Assembly (NCBI GenBank): GCA_013336525.1
Contig: JAAXTM010000005.1
Span: 1 to 64,000, forward strand
DNA length: 64,000 nucleotides
Direction: 5' to 3'
From: Geobacteraceae bacterium
GTDB taxonomy: Bacteria; Desulfobacterota; Desulfuromonadia; Geobacterales; Pseudopelobacteraceae
This document shows, piece by piece, positions 50,961-59,477 of the stretch (its first letter is position 1; each line of letters starts with the position of its first letter). A program made the position numbers and the translations under genes. The notes beneath the pieces are model-generated. The model saw only the letters and a program-made list of their open reading frames with translations, searched no databases and was not told where the DNA came from.

Positions 50961-51710
50961 TCACATCCGATTCATAAGGCTCGCCGCACAGGCGGCACCG
51001 AAGCCGTTGTCTATATTTACGACCGTAACTCCGGAGGCACAGGAATTTAGCATTCCCAGCAGCGCCGCAATGCCGCCGAAGGAAGCGCCATAACCGACCG
51101 AGGTCGGCACCGCAATCACCGGTTTATCTACGAGCCCGCCAACCACTGAAGGCAGCGCCCCCTCCATACCGGCCACGACAATAATGACCGCAGCAGCAGC
51201 CAATTGTTCGCTACGGGCAAGGAGTCTGTGGATACCGGCAACGCCGACATCATAAATCTGCTCAACCTGATTACCCAAAAATCGAGCCGTCACCAGCGCT
51301 TCTGCTGCGACCGGGATGTCAGAGGTGCCGGCAGAAACGATCAGAACCGTTCCCTTGCCAAGCTGTTTCGGTGACTGATGTTCAAGAGTAAGACAGCGAG
51401 CATCATGATGATAAATTGCTGATGGAAAGACAGAGATTACCTGATCGGCCTTGCCCTTATCCAGGCGAGTAACAAGGACGTTACTCCCCCGTTCCGACAT
51501 AGCGGCTGTTATTGCTATAACCTGCTCTGCGGTTTTGCCTTCACCAAAAATCATTTCCGGCATCCCCTGACGCAGGTGGCGGTGATGATCGACCTGAGCG
51601 CAACCGATGTCCTGATGGGGGAAATGACGAAGCTGTTGCACGGCGTCATCTATGGAAAGACCCCCCTGCCGCACTGAATTGAGCATTTCTTTCAGTTTTT
51701 CAAGATTCAT
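50961..51710 (-). CDS. larB: nickel-pincer cofactor biosynthesis protein LarB
   Basis: A 249-residue AIR-carboxylase-like enzyme that carboxylates and hydrolyses nicotinic acid adenine dinucleotide, the first step of pincer cofactor synthesis. The conserved ALPSVVGGLVDKPVIAVPTS and GYGASFGGIAALLGMLNS loops are present, and the short N-terminal helical region is typical of LarB. It is first in the run with larC. larE and larA are not in the window. Confidence 0.9.
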   Translation of the reverse strand: MNLEKLKEMLNSVRQGGLSIDDAVQQLRHFPHQDIGCAQVDHHRHLRQGMPEMIFGEGKTAEQVIAITAAMSERGSNVLVTRLDKGKADQVISVFPSAIYHHDARCLTLEHQSPKQLGKGTVLIVSAGTSDIPVAAEALVTARFLGNQVEQIYDVGVAGIHRLLARSEQLAAAAVIIVVAGMEGALPSVVGGLVDKPVIAVPTSVGYGASFGGIAALLGMLNSCASGVTVVNIDNGFGAACAASLMNRM

Positions 51711-51890
51711 AAAATCGTCCCTGCCGCCTTGAATTGGTTGGTGCCGTTATACCATGCCTACGGCAGTTTTCCATGAAAAAAACCTGATTTTCGGCCGATA
51801 TTACGCCATCAAAAAAATGTTCCCCGGTTTACTTTTTACCGGCAGCTATGCTACAAGTTTACGAATACTGAATCATGCGAGGGCAAAAAA

Positions 51891-53174
51891 ATGGGTAAAA
51901 CAACTGCAGAAAAGATATTTGATGCTCACCTGGTAAACGAGCCGTTTCCCGGCACCAAAGTGCTGCGCCTGGATGCGGTACTCTGCCATGAGATCACCAC
52001 ACCGATTGCCATTGATGACCTGATCAGGCGGGGCAAGGATCGCGTCTTTGATCCGAGCAAGATCAAGGCGGTTATCGACCACGTCACCCCCAGCAAAGAT
52101 ACCAAGACCGCCACTCAGGCAAAGATTCTGCGTGACTGGGCGCGCCGTCACGATATCAAGGATTTCTTCGATATCGGCGCCAACGGTGTCTGTCACGCCC
52201 TTTTCCCGGAACGCGGCTTCATCCGTCCCGGCTACACGGTCATCATGGGTGATTCACACACCTGCACCCACGGGGCTTTCGGCGCCTTTGCCGCCGGCAT
52301 CGGCACAACAGACTTGGAGGTCGGCATCCTGAAAGGGGTCTGCGCCTTCCGCCAGCCTAAAACTATTAAGTTCAATGTAAATGGTGCCCTGCCAAAGGGC
52401 GTCTACGCCAAGGATGTCATCCTTCATATCATCGGCAGGATCGGCGTCAATGGCGCCACCGACCGGGTCATGGAATTCCACGGCTCGACAATCGATGGCA
52501 TGACGATGGAATCCCGCATGACGCTCTGCAACATGGCCATAGAAGCGGGCGGCACATCAGGCATCTGTCAACCGGACATGACCACCGTAGACTATCTGTG
52601 GCCCTTTATTCAGGGTGAGTTTGCCAGCAAGGAAGCCGCTCTGGCCGATTATTCGCAATGGCGCGCCGACGCTGACGCCGAATATGACCAGACTATTGAG
52701 ATTGATGTCACTGTCATGGAGCCGACCATTACCTTTGGCTACAAACCGGATCAGGTGAAGACAGTCTCCGAACTGGCCGGCACTCGGCTTGACCAGATTT
52801 ATATCGGTTCCTGCACCAACGGCCGCCTCGAGGACCTGCGCATCGCCGCCCAGATTCTGAAAGGGCGCAAATTGGCTCCGAATGTACGCGGTATCCTTTC
52901 ACCAGCCACACCGGCAATCTTCAAGGACGCGACTAAAGAGGGGCTGATTGACATCTTCATGGAGGCCGGATTTTGTGTTACCAATCCGACCTGCGGCGCC
53001 TGCCTCGGGATGAGTAACGGAGTACTCGCCGAGGGTGAAGTCTGCGCCTCAACGACCAACCGCAACTTCATGGGACGTATGGGCAAGGGGGGCATGGTTC
53101 ATCTGATGTCGCCGGCCACGGCAGCAGCAAGCGCAATCGAGGGGATGATTGCCGACCCGAGGAAATATCTGTAA
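51891..53174 (+). CDS. leuC: 3-isopropylmalate dehydratase large subunit
   Basis: A 427-residue aconitase-fold protein that with LeuD isomerises 2-isopropylmalate to 3-isopropylmalate in leucine synthesis. The 4Fe-4S ligands are Cys308 (GSCTNG) and Cys368 and Cys371 (NPTCGACLG). The length and sequence are of the shorter LeuC type shared with homoaconitases. leuD follows 31 bases later. A homoaconitase role is a possible alternative. Confidence 0.92.
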   Translation: MGKTTAEKIFDAHLVNEPFPGTKVLRLDAVLCHEITTPIAIDDLIRRGKDRVFDPSKIKAVIDHVTPSKDTKTATQAKILRDWARRHDIKDFFDIGANGVCHALFPERGFIRPGYTVIMGDSHTCTHGAFGAFAAGIGTTDLEVGILKGVCAFRQPKTIKFNVNGALPKGVYAKDVILHIIGRIGVNGATDRVMEFHGSTIDGMTMESRMTLCNMAIEAGGTSGICQPDMTTVDYLWPFIQGEFASKEAALADYSQWRADADAEYDQTIEIDVTVMEPTITFGYKPDQVKTVSELAGTRLDQIYIGSCTNGRLEDLRIAAQILKGRKLAPNVRGILSPATPAIFKDATKEGLIDIFMEAGFCVTNPTCGACLGMSNGVLAEGEVCASTTNRNFMGRMGKGGMVHLMSPATAAASAIEGMIADPRKYL

Positions 53175-53205
53175 ACTTCTAACTTCTGCTTTAAGGAGCA
53201 ACCAT

Positions 53206-53733
53206 ATGAAAGCATTCGGAGGCCCCGTCCTCTTTCTTGACCGCAGCGACATCAACACCGACGAGATAATCCCGGCCAAGTATCTGACCGAGATCACCAA
53301 GGAAGACCTCAAACCGTACATCCTCGAAGATTTGAAGCTACCCGGTTTCGATCCGAATGGACCTAAAACAAAGAGTGCCCGGGTAATCGTCTCCCGCGCC
53401 AACTTCGGCTGCGGTTCGTCACGCGAACATGCACCATGGGTATTCGAGGTCAACGGCATCACCGCCGTTATCGCCGAATCCTTTGCACGAATTTTCCGTC
53501 AGAACATGTTCAACTGCGGCATGGCTGCGATTGAACTTCCCAAGGCAGATCTGGATCTGATCTTCTCCCACGCGAACAACGAGAATGCCACCATGAACAT
53601 CGACATCGAGGCGGGCACTCTGACAATGAATGGTGGCGACAAACAGAAAACATTCAGCTTTGAAATTTCACCATTTGACAAGGCCCTTGTGTTGGCCGGT
53701 GGCTGGGTGGATTACGCAGACCTGAAATATTAG
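53206..53733 (+). CDS. leuD: 3-isopropylmalate dehydratase small subunit
   Basis: A 175-residue subunit that completes the active site. NTDEIIPAKYLT and GCGSSREHAPW are the small-subunit motifs. The ATG at 53206 follows AAGGAG, so the frame that opens at 53149 inside leuC is not the real start. A strong terminator lies about 67 bases downstream. Confidence 0.93.
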   Translation: MKAFGGPVLFLDRSDINTDEIIPAKYLTEITKEDLKPYILEDLKLPGFDPNGPKTKSARVIVSRANFGCGSSREHAPWVFEVNGITAVIAESFARIFRQNMFNCGMAAIELPKADLDLIFSHANNENATMNIDIEAGTLTMNGGDKQKTFSFEISPFDKALVLAGGWVDYADLKY

Positions 53734-53799
53734 CTCGTTGGAAATTGTTTAGTAAACGCTCTTATTCAGTTATCTCGGCTGACTACATAGCAACTTAGC

Positions 53800-53836
53800 A
53801 ACAAAAATGCCCCTTGTAAAAAGGGGCATTTTTGTT
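53800..53836. terminator. bidirectional terminator after leuD
   Basis: A perfect 16-bp stem (53800-53815 with 53821-53836) and a five-base loop have a GC core flanked by A5 and T5, so it works in both directions. It closes leuCD (+) and the DUF3187 gene (-), whose stop codon is at the stem edge. Confidence 0.88.
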
Positions 53837-54864
53837 CAGAACCGCTTGCTCAATCCCAGATGGAAACTTACATCCGGTGCAGTAGCTCCCGCCACATCCT
53901 CGGCAACACCGATATCAAGCAGATACTCGTCAGGCAACCTGAGCGCTCCGCCAAAAACCAGCGACAGAGGGCTTTGAGAAAGTTCGTCAAGCGTGCTGTC
54001 GCGATATAACGGAGTATTGCTATTCAGCTGGGCCTTGAACGATATCCACGAAGCTGGCCCCCAGCCAAGGCCGAGTGTGCCAAAACCTGCGAGTTGTTTG
54101 TGCTGGTCGCGCAGCACATCGCTCCTCGACATGGCGAGTCCTCCAATAGTGCCGTATACCCCGAGAGCCCCCCATTCGCTATAGTTAATCATACTGCCGC
54201 ATAGCTGGATCATTAAATCGGTGCTGCCACTTCCGTTCAGGCTTGCACTGTCACCGGTTGGCAATTTGACCGCTCCTTTAATCGTCAGCCTATCCTGATG
54301 CTCCGTATCGCGAACATCATACAGGCTGTATCCTCCGGTAAAACTTATATCACCTATCCCGGAAGCAGCTTGATCCACCAGCAGTCTTTGCACACCGTCC
54401 TTACGATAGCTGTAGTTGATGCGCCCCTTAGGGGCACTGTCTCTGCCACCCTGCGGTAGCCGGAATGTGTTGTGCCAATTGATGATAAAAGTATCGAGAA
54501 AGCCACCCCCTTGAAAAAGGTAAGGGATTTCCACACCAACCTCCCAGCGAGTGGTAACACCGTAACGCGCTGCTAGGGCCAGTCGGTAGGTTTCGCCGTC
54601 GAGCGTTATCTGTTCGTGCGTGTTTTTGCTGACGGTATAGTTGCTGGAGAGGTCCTGGTTCAGGCTTACACAAACCTTGCCAGGCGGGACTACGTCAGCG
54701 CCGGTATCAGACGGGAGTCCATAAATCTGCACCAGCGGGCTTTGGTTAAAGGTACTGAAAGGAGTTATCTCCATATCTGCAGCGGCAGCGACACCAGACA
54801 AACAGAACAGTGAGAAAAAAAACAGGGGGCACCTTATCCTATTCATAATTGACTGACCCATCAT
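53836..54864 (-). CDS. DUF3187 outer-membrane beta-barrel protein
   Basis: A 342-residue exported protein. The signal peptide ends at GVAAA|AD (several Met codons precede it, so the start is open). The mature part has alternating amphipathic strands and ends in an aromatic residue (LSKRF), typical of an outer-membrane barrel; NQSPLVQIYGLP and YGVTTRWEVGVEIPY match the DUF3187 family. The function is not known. The gene stands alone on this strand. Confidence 0.75.
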   Translation of the reverse strand: MMGQSIMNRIRCPLFFFSLFCLSGVAAAADMEITPFSTFNQSPLVQIYGLPSDTGADVVPPGKVCVSLNQDLSSNYTVSKNTHEQITLDGETYRLALAARYGVTTRWEVGVEIPYLFQGGGFLDTFIINWHNTFRLPQGGRDSAPKGRINYSYRKDGVQRLLVDQAASGIGDISFTGGYSLYDVRDTEHQDRLTIKGAVKLPTGDSASLNGSGSTDLMIQLCGSMINYSEWGALGVYGTIGGLAMSRSDVLRDQHKQLAGFGTLGLGWGPASWISFKAQLNSNTPLYRDSTLDELSQSPLSLVFGGALRLPDEYLLDIGVAEDVAGATAPDVSFHLGLSKRF

Positions 54865-55023
54865 TCCGACCTAAACCCCACAATGCTTTTATATGTATTG
54901 TTTAATATATGCCACCCTTGTAACACGAGTCAAAAACGGTGTCAATGGATCACACCCTACTTTTCAAGGACAACCACCTGATTTAAAACATCTTGGCATT
55001 ATGCAATCCAAGCTGGCCATTTT

Positions 55024-55055
55024 AATCAAGTATTGCAATACTTGATTTTTTTTTT
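55024..55055 (+). terminator. orphan intrinsic terminator upstream of tatA
   Basis: A perfect 24-base palindrome (55024-55047) followed by a run of T up to 55055 is an excellent plus-strand intrinsic terminator. No plus-strand gene precedes it between 54865 and 55023, a stretch that holds only a small CTTGG...CCAAG stem. It either ends an unannotated small RNA or acts inside the tatA leader. Confidence 0.75.
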
Positions 55056-55106
55056 CAGCAATGAGATAGTGCTTCAACAATACACACTCGCAGCAGAGGA
55101 GGCACA

Positions 55107-55295
55107 ATGTTTGGTTTTGGCATGCCGGAATTGATAGTTATAATGGTCATCGTTCTGGTCGTTTTTGGGGCGGGAAAACTTCCGGAAATCGGTGGGGCTC
55201 TTGGCAAAAGTATCCGGAACTTCAAAAAGGCATCTGATGGAAAGGACGAAATTGAAATCAAGCCCAAGAGTGAGGATAGTGACAAGAAAGCCTGA
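55107..55295 (+). CDS. tatA: Sec-independent protein translocase TatA/TatE
   Basis: A 62-residue protein with one short membrane helix (about 6-22), the [23 protein letters not shown] amphipathic region and a charged tail. It forms the pore of the twin-arginine system for folded proteins. GAGGAGG lies before the ATG. tatB and tatC are not adjacent. A strong terminator follows at once, so it is a single-gene unit. Confidence 0.93.
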   Translation: MFGFGMPELIVIMVIVLVVFGAGKLPEIGGALGKSIRNFKKASDGKDEIEIKPKSEDSDKKA

Positions 55296-55314
55296 TCAGG
55301 CCGCTGTTCTTGAT

Positions 55315-55363
55315 ATACAAAAAAGGGGAGAGAGGCGCTATGCCTCACTCCCCTTTTTTGTAT
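55315..55363. terminator. bidirectional terminator after tatA
   Basis: A 22-bp stem (55315-55336 with 55342-55363, one A-A mismatch) with A6 and T6 flanks lies between the convergent tatA and aminotransferase genes. Confidence 0.87.
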
Positions 55364-55377
55364 CATGACCACGAGTA

Positions 55378-56682
55378 TCAGGATTTAAGATACTCCCCGA
55401 TTTTCTCCGCCAAGGTGCTGTAAATCCGGCGGCACTCGTTTTCATCCTTCTCCAGCAGCGTCACACGGAAACCCTGCAGAGGCGTAGAGAATGAAGAAAG
55501 TGGCACAGTGCAGATGCCGGTTGTTGCCAGTATCTGATAAACGAAGCGTTTATCGGGTGAGACTCCCGGCTGGTTGATCAATCCCTCAACGAGCCCCTTG
55601 ACCTCAGAGTTGGCAATTGGAATAGACTGGCGGTTGTTCAGCAAACCATCCTTGAACGCCACTGCCATATAAAAAGCACCATTGGTACGATTCACCTGTA
55701 GCTCAGGCACCTGACTGAGACAGTCAAAAGTTATATTGCTCATCCGCTCGTAGCTGGCGATGCGCTGCGCCAGGTAGGCTGAATATTCTGGATGACGGAC
55801 GATTTCAGGGATAACCATCTGCGGCAACGTTGTGGAACAAACCTCATTCATCTTGCCGGTAAGGATCAGGTTGATATATTTTTGAAAGCGTGCGTCTTTA
55901 TGGCCATTATACACTTCAATCCAGCCGCAGCGTGATCCCGGCCAAGGGAATTCTTTGGAAATACCTTTCAATGAGATGGCGGGAACATCTCCGATCACAT
56001 CACTGATCGGCACAGTAGTCTCGCCGTTATAGACAATATTGATGTAAACCTCATCGGCGATGATAAACAGATCGTACTCACGGGCTACGGCAACAATCTC
56101 CTGCAGCAGCTCCCGGGTGTAGACCATGCCGGTCGGGTTATCAGGATTGATCAGCATGATTGCACAGATATTCGGATTGTAGCGGACATGGTTGCGCAGA
56201 TCTTCCATATCCGGGTACCAGTTATTTTCAGGCTTCAGACAATATAGCGAGGGAGCCGAGTGAGCGTGCCCGATCTCGCCCAAGGTATGGGTGGTGTAGG
56301 ATGGCGAAGGCATAAGAACCCGCGCTTCAGGACGCAAGCAGCCGTAAATCTTGGCAATAGCGTCTCCAAGCCCATTAAAGAAAATGATGTCATCAGGTGT
56401 GATCTGGGCACCACCACGGCTGTTGGTAGTTTCACAGATAAATTCACGGGTTTCAAGCACACCTCGGGTATGGCAATATCCCCAGGTACGATTATCCATT
56501 GCGGCCCTGGCAACAATTTCCTTCATCCACTCCGGAATGTTCTCACCCTTGACAATCGGATCGCCAATATTTTCCCAGTTAATCTTGACACCATGCTTCT
56601 GGAGTTTCTCTGCCACATTGACGATATTTCTGATTTCATACGTCAACTCGCCAGTTCCTGGCGGCACCAGTTCGATTCTCAT
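55378..56682 (-). CDS. AlaA-like class I aminotransferase (probably alanine-pyruvate/glutamate)
   Basis: A 434-residue PLP enzyme. TWGYCHTRGVLETREFI, INPDNPTGMVYTRELLQEIV and IIADEVY match the class I fold, and the PLP lysine lies in KGISKEFPWPGSRCGW. Its segments align by eye with E. coli AlaA (YD-I-R near the start, GYC, NPDNPTG), so alanine synthesis from pyruvate with glutamate is likely, though tyrosine or aspartate aminotransferase activity cannot be ruled out. Upstream lie a terminator and an Ala-rich leader ORF, suggesting regulation by alanine supply. Confidence 0.85.
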   Translation of the reverse strand: MRIELVPPGTGELTYEIRNIVNVAEKLQKHGVKINWENIGDPIVKGENIPEWMKEIVARAAMDNRTWGYCHTRGVLETREFICETTNSRGGAQITPDDIIFFNGLGDAIAKIYGCLRPEARVLMPSPSYTTHTLGEIGHAHSAPSLYCLKPENNWYPDMEDLRNHVRYNPNICAIMLINPDNPTGMVYTRELLQEIVAVAREYDLFIIADEVYINIVYNGETTVPISDVIGDVPAISLKGISKEFPWPGSRCGWIEVYNGHKDARFQKYINLILTGKMNEVCSTTLPQMVIPEIVRHPEYSAYLAQRIASYERMSNITFDCLSQVPELQVNRTNGAFYMAVAFKDGLLNNRQSIPIANSEVKGLVEGLINQPGVSPDKRFVYQILATTGICTVPLSSFSTPLQGFRVTLLEKDENECRRIYSTLAEKIGEYLKS

Positions 56683-56737
56683 TAGCGTTCCCTCTCTTTA
56701 CAGGTTTATATGTATCTGTTCTCTGCCACAATTGAAT

Positions 56738-56769
56738 AAAAAAAAGCCGTGGACTCCTGCCCACGGCTT
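56738..56769 (-). terminator. intrinsic terminator upstream of the aminotransferase gene
   Basis: On the minus strand a 9-bp stem (AAGCCGTGG, 56769-56761, with CCACGGCTT, 56752-56744), an 8-base loop and a run of eight T form a strong terminator, 56 bases before the aminotransferase ATG. Part of its 5' arm and loop (56764-56758) can pair instead with TGCCCAC at 56807-56801. Confidence 0.88.
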
Positions 56770-56797
56770 GCGATTATCTTTAAAAGCGGAACGACAA

Positions 56798-56881
56798 TCA
56801 GTGGGCAACAGGCAAAAGTGCGGCATCACGCGCCGCGGCGATAATAGCTCGTTCTGATTTTGCTGTAATCATGATTATCAT
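56798..56881 (-). CDS. candidate Ala-rich leader peptide
   Basis: A 27-residue frame starts at ATG 56881, with an in-frame ATG nine bases later and another 18 bases upstream. Eight of its codons are alanine, most of them in AIIAAARDAA, and it ends PVAH just before the antiterminator segment. No Shine-Dalgarno sequence is visible before any of these ATGs, a real weakness, although a TATGAT at 56900-56895 could start a nearly leaderless transcript. It resembles no known protein. Confidence 0.4.
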   Translation of the reverse strand: MIIMITAKSERAIIAAARDAALLPVAH

Positions 56882-56945
56882 AAGGGGTGTCAATATCATA
56901 CCGGATCAGTGACGTCAATGGTTTTTAAAACATCACAAAAGCATG

Positions 56946-57557
56946 TCATGGATTGGTCCCAACCAGCAATCTGCCATCATCGTCACGCCAGCGCAACCAG
57001 CCGATCAGCGCCTGATCGGTCAACACCATACCCCAGTCATCCTCAAGCGTCAAAACCTTAAATAACTGCTTTGGTGAAAGTGTAGCAAGTAATTTACCGC
57101 CGGGTTGCTGTTGCAGTTTGTAATACAGCGACGGCAGGCCGGGAAGAATGTAGCCGGTCTGCCGTTTCAAAAGCTGCTCCCACGATTGAAAGCGCCCTTT
57201 ATTCTCAGGATTAATCCATGCTTCCCGGCCGGCATCGTCATAAACAACCCGCAACCAATCGCCTTTGCGAGCGGATACTATCAGCGGCGGAAGTCCCTCA
57301 AGCGAACCAAAAACCCACTCATTTCCCGACCGTTTGGAATCGTTAAGCATTCCAACACGCAACAGGCCAGGCTCTTCGTAAAGCTGTAAGCGCAGATCCT
57401 GAGCCGGAACTTTGTCTGGCTGAGCAAAAATAAAGAGGCCAACCCCTGTGTATGGGCGCATACGTGGGGGAGTTGCGGCGAATCCGGCTGAACCGATAGT
57501 ACTGATGACGATTAAAACCAGAAATAAAGCAATGGGGCGGCCTGAAACGTCAATCAT
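56946..57557 (-). CDS. exported SH3-like domain protein
   Basis: A 203-residue protein with a signal peptide or membrane anchor of about 28 residues (ending GSAGFAA). The mature part appears to hold two SH3-like beta domains: one around WLRVVYDDAGREAWI (about 100-115) and one around VLTLEDDWGMVLTDQALIGWLRW near the C-terminus. Such domains often bind peptidoglycan. It follows the VOC gene on the same strand, 53 bases away. The specific function is unknown. Confidence 0.6.
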   Translation of the reverse strand: MIDVSGRPIALFLVLIVISTIGSAGFAATPPRMRPYTGVGLFIFAQPDKVPAQDLRLQLYEEPGLLRVGMLNDSKRSGNEWVFGSLEGLPPLIVSARKGDWLRVVYDDAGREAWINPENKGRFQSWEQLLKRQTGYILPGLPSLYYKLQQQPGGKLLATLSPKQLFKVLTLEDDWGMVLTDQALIGWLRWRDDDGRLLVGTNP

Positions 57558-57610
57558 ACTAACTCCGCAGACGCAGCAAAATGCCTGAGCCTGCCGGTTT
57601 CAATCTTCAA

Positions 57611-57964
57611 CTACCGATCCACCAGAGCAATCATATTACCGTCAAAATCCTGCACAACCGCCATCTTGCCCCACGGGCTGGATTCGAGCGGCTCCACAAA
57701 ATGAACACCGCCGTTTTTGAGTGTTTCGCACAATCCAACAATATTTTCCGTCTTAAGGGTTATTCCGGTATGCCTTCCAACAAGAGTACGGGAATCTTCG
57801 TGCAATGCGAGTGAAACACCCATAGTCGTGGAGGTTCCCGGGAAAAACTCTATCAGCATCTCGCTCTGTCCGGCAACCGGCAGCCCGAGAAGGTCAACAT
57901 AGAATGATTTTGCCTTAGCCAGATCAGTGACAAATACTACGATATTTTTAAGTGCAATCGACAC
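57611..57964 (-). CDS. VOC (glyoxalase/dioxygenase) superfamily protein
   Basis: A 117-residue single VOC module pair. FVTDLAKAKSFYVDLLGL at the start and VQDFDGNMIALVDR at the end are the two half-motifs, with likely metal ligands including His66 and a C-terminal acidic residue. The substrate is unknown. The start is a GTG at 57964 with AGAGG upstream. It follows hemE by 15 bases. Confidence 0.75.
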   Translation of the reverse strand: MSIALKNIVVFVTDLAKAKSFYVDLLGLPVAGQSEMLIEFFPGTSTTMGVSLALHEDSRTLVGRHTGITLKTENIVGLCETLKNGGVHFVEPLESSPWGKMAVVQDFDGNMIALVDR

Positions 57965-57979
57965 AAGCAGCCTCTTGAA

Positions 57980-59002
57980 TTATTTTTGCGACAACCGGTG
58001 CACGCACTCAACCATGAATATGGCGTTTTCAGGTGGAACCGTTGGCAGGATGCCGTGTCCAAGGTTAAAGATGTGCCCAGGACGACCAGCGTTCTCATCC
58101 AGGACCCGCTTGACTTCGCGCTCGATAATTTCCCGCGTTGCGTACAGCACGGTAGGGTCGAGATTACCCTGGACCGCCATCTTTGGTCCGATCAGATCCC
58201 TGGCTTTCCCCAGATTTACGTGCCAGTCGAGCCCCATAACATCTCCGCCGGCTTTCTGGACAGTGTCCAGCATGGATCCGGAACCCTTTACAAAATGGAT
58301 AACCGGCGTTTCCATACGGTTCAGCCCATTGATCAGCCTGGCAGTATATGGCAACACATAGCGCTCATAATCGGCAGGAGACAGGATGCCGCCCCACGTA
58401 TCAAATATCTGAATACACTGCGCGCCGGCAGTAATCTGGGCGTTCAGATATTCTATGCTCATTGAAGTGATTTTTTCCATCAATGCAGCGTACACATCCG
58501 GCGCTGCATACATCATCCGCTTGATCTGGGCAAAATCTTTGGAGCCTTTACCCTCAACCATATAACAAGCCAACGTAAACGGCGCGCCACCAAAACCAAT
58601 CAGCGGCACTTTCCCGGCAAGTTCACGACGCAATATTTTAATAGTTTCAAGCACGTATGGGACATCCTGCTCCATCTGCGGGATGCGCAACTTCTCCACA
58701 TCTGCCATGCTGCGGATCGGGCTTTCAAATACCGGTCCCGGGACAAAGTCCAGCTTCATCCCCATCGGCTCAACCGGTGTCAGGATGTCAGAAAACATGA
58801 TCGCGGCATCTACACCGAGAATATCAACCGGCTGAATAGTGACTTCAGCAGCCAGCTCCGGTGTTTTACACAGTTCAAGAAATGTACATTTGGAACGAAC
58901 CTTCATGTACTCTGGCAGATAACGACCGGCCTGACGCATTAGCCATACGGGAGTACGGTCTACGGGCTTACCCCAACAGGCATCGAGAAATCTCATATTC
59001 AT
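57980..59002 (-). CDS. hemE: uroporphyrinogen decarboxylase
   Basis: A 340-residue TIM-barrel enzyme that decarboxylates uroporphyrinogen III to coproporphyrinogen III. PVWLMRQAGRYLPEY is the signature at the N-terminus, and GFGGAPFTLACYMVEGKGSK and FNLGHGILP are typical. GGAG lies before ATG 59002. It is grouped with the VOC and SH3-like genes rather than other hem genes. Confidence 0.96.
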   Translation of the reverse strand: MNMRFLDACWGKPVDRTPVWLMRQAGRYLPEYMKVRSKCTFLELCKTPELAAEVTIQPVDILGVDAAIMFSDILTPVEPMGMKLDFVPGPVFESPIRSMADVEKLRIPQMEQDVPYVLETIKILRRELAGKVPLIGFGGAPFTLACYMVEGKGSKDFAQIKRMMYAAPDVYAALMEKITSMSIEYLNAQITAGAQCIQIFDTWGGILSPADYERYVLPYTARLINGLNRMETPVIHFVKGSGSMLDTVQKAGGDVMGLDWHVNLGKARDLIGPKMAVQGNLDPTVLYATREIIEREVKRVLDENAGRPGHIFNLGHGILPTVPPENAIFMVECVHRLSQK

Positions 59003-59155
59003 TGCATTTACTCCTTAACAGCCTACACAGGCTTGGGGATTGGCTCCAACAAGGGTTGTATTCTAATTTCAAACAACTGGAGAAGTCAAATTATTTGAGC
59101 GCTGGATATTGTCGAGTCAGGTAAAGCAACTCCGCTAACGCCAACCATACAGCAT

Positions 59156-59359
59156 TCAAGCAGATTCAACCGTGAACTTTCTTTTTCCGTACACGACCCG
59201 GTCCCCAGGATACAACTTGCGACCACGACGAAATTCTACTTCACCATTTACCGAAATATATCCCTCTGCGATCATGGCCTTTGCCTCGCCACCGGAAGAA
59301 ACCGCATTTTCCGCTTTCAGGAGACAGTCCAGTTTTATGTAAGGTGTAGTTATTTGCAT
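59156..59359 (-). CDS. S4-domain RNA-binding protein (YbcJ/YaaA-like)
   Basis: A 67-residue protein made of one S4 domain (LDCLLKAENAVSSGGEAKAMI, then EGYISVNGEVEFRRGRKL and PGDRV). Family members bind structured RNA. It lies between hemE and a tRNA-Ser; the 150 bases between hemE and this gene show no other feature. Confidence 0.78.
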   Translation of the reverse strand: MQITTPYIKLDCLLKAENAVSSGGEAKAMIAEGYISVNGEVEFRRGRKLYPGDRVVYGKRKFTVESA

Positions 59360-59431
59360 ATCTCAGCTATTCCCCCCCTTGTGCTACAGTATCTTGTGAC
59401 TTCATTTTACCTGCAAGCGCAAATAGCCAAT

Positions 59432-59466
59432 AAAAAAGGCGGTTAGCATATAAGTAGCCAACCGCC
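59432..59466 (-). terminator. terminator of the tRNA-Ser transcript
   Basis: On the minus strand a 10-bp stem (59466-59457 with 59447-59438, one mismatch) and six T (59437-59432) lie 12 bases after the tRNA CCA end. Confidence 0.85.
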
Positions 59467-59477
59467 GTATCTTATAA

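Larger units (their letters stand above)
56738..56881 (-). promoter_or_regulatory. candidate ribosome-mediated attenuator (alanine) for the aminotransferase gene
   Basis: The leader holds an Ala-rich 27-codon ORF (56881-56798), then a terminator (56769-56738). The last sense codons of the ORF include TGCCCAC (56807-56801), fully complementary to GTGGGCA (56764-56758) in the terminator. A ribosome stalled on the Ala codons upstream would leave this segment free to form the antiterminator and let transcription reach the aminotransferase; a ribosome at the stop codon would cover it. The architecture is seen in the sequence; the mechanism is inferred. Confidence 0.5.

Noticed and set aside
51824-51842. 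CCGGT...ACCGG inverted repeat upstream of leuC as an operator
   Set aside because: Only five bases per arm around a nine-base AT centre; easily due to chance and no promoter is clearly paired with it.
51754-51936. Plus-strand ORF before leuC considered as a leucine leader peptide
   Set aside because: It runs into leuC in another frame, has no run of Leu codons and no terminator/antiterminator pair follows it.
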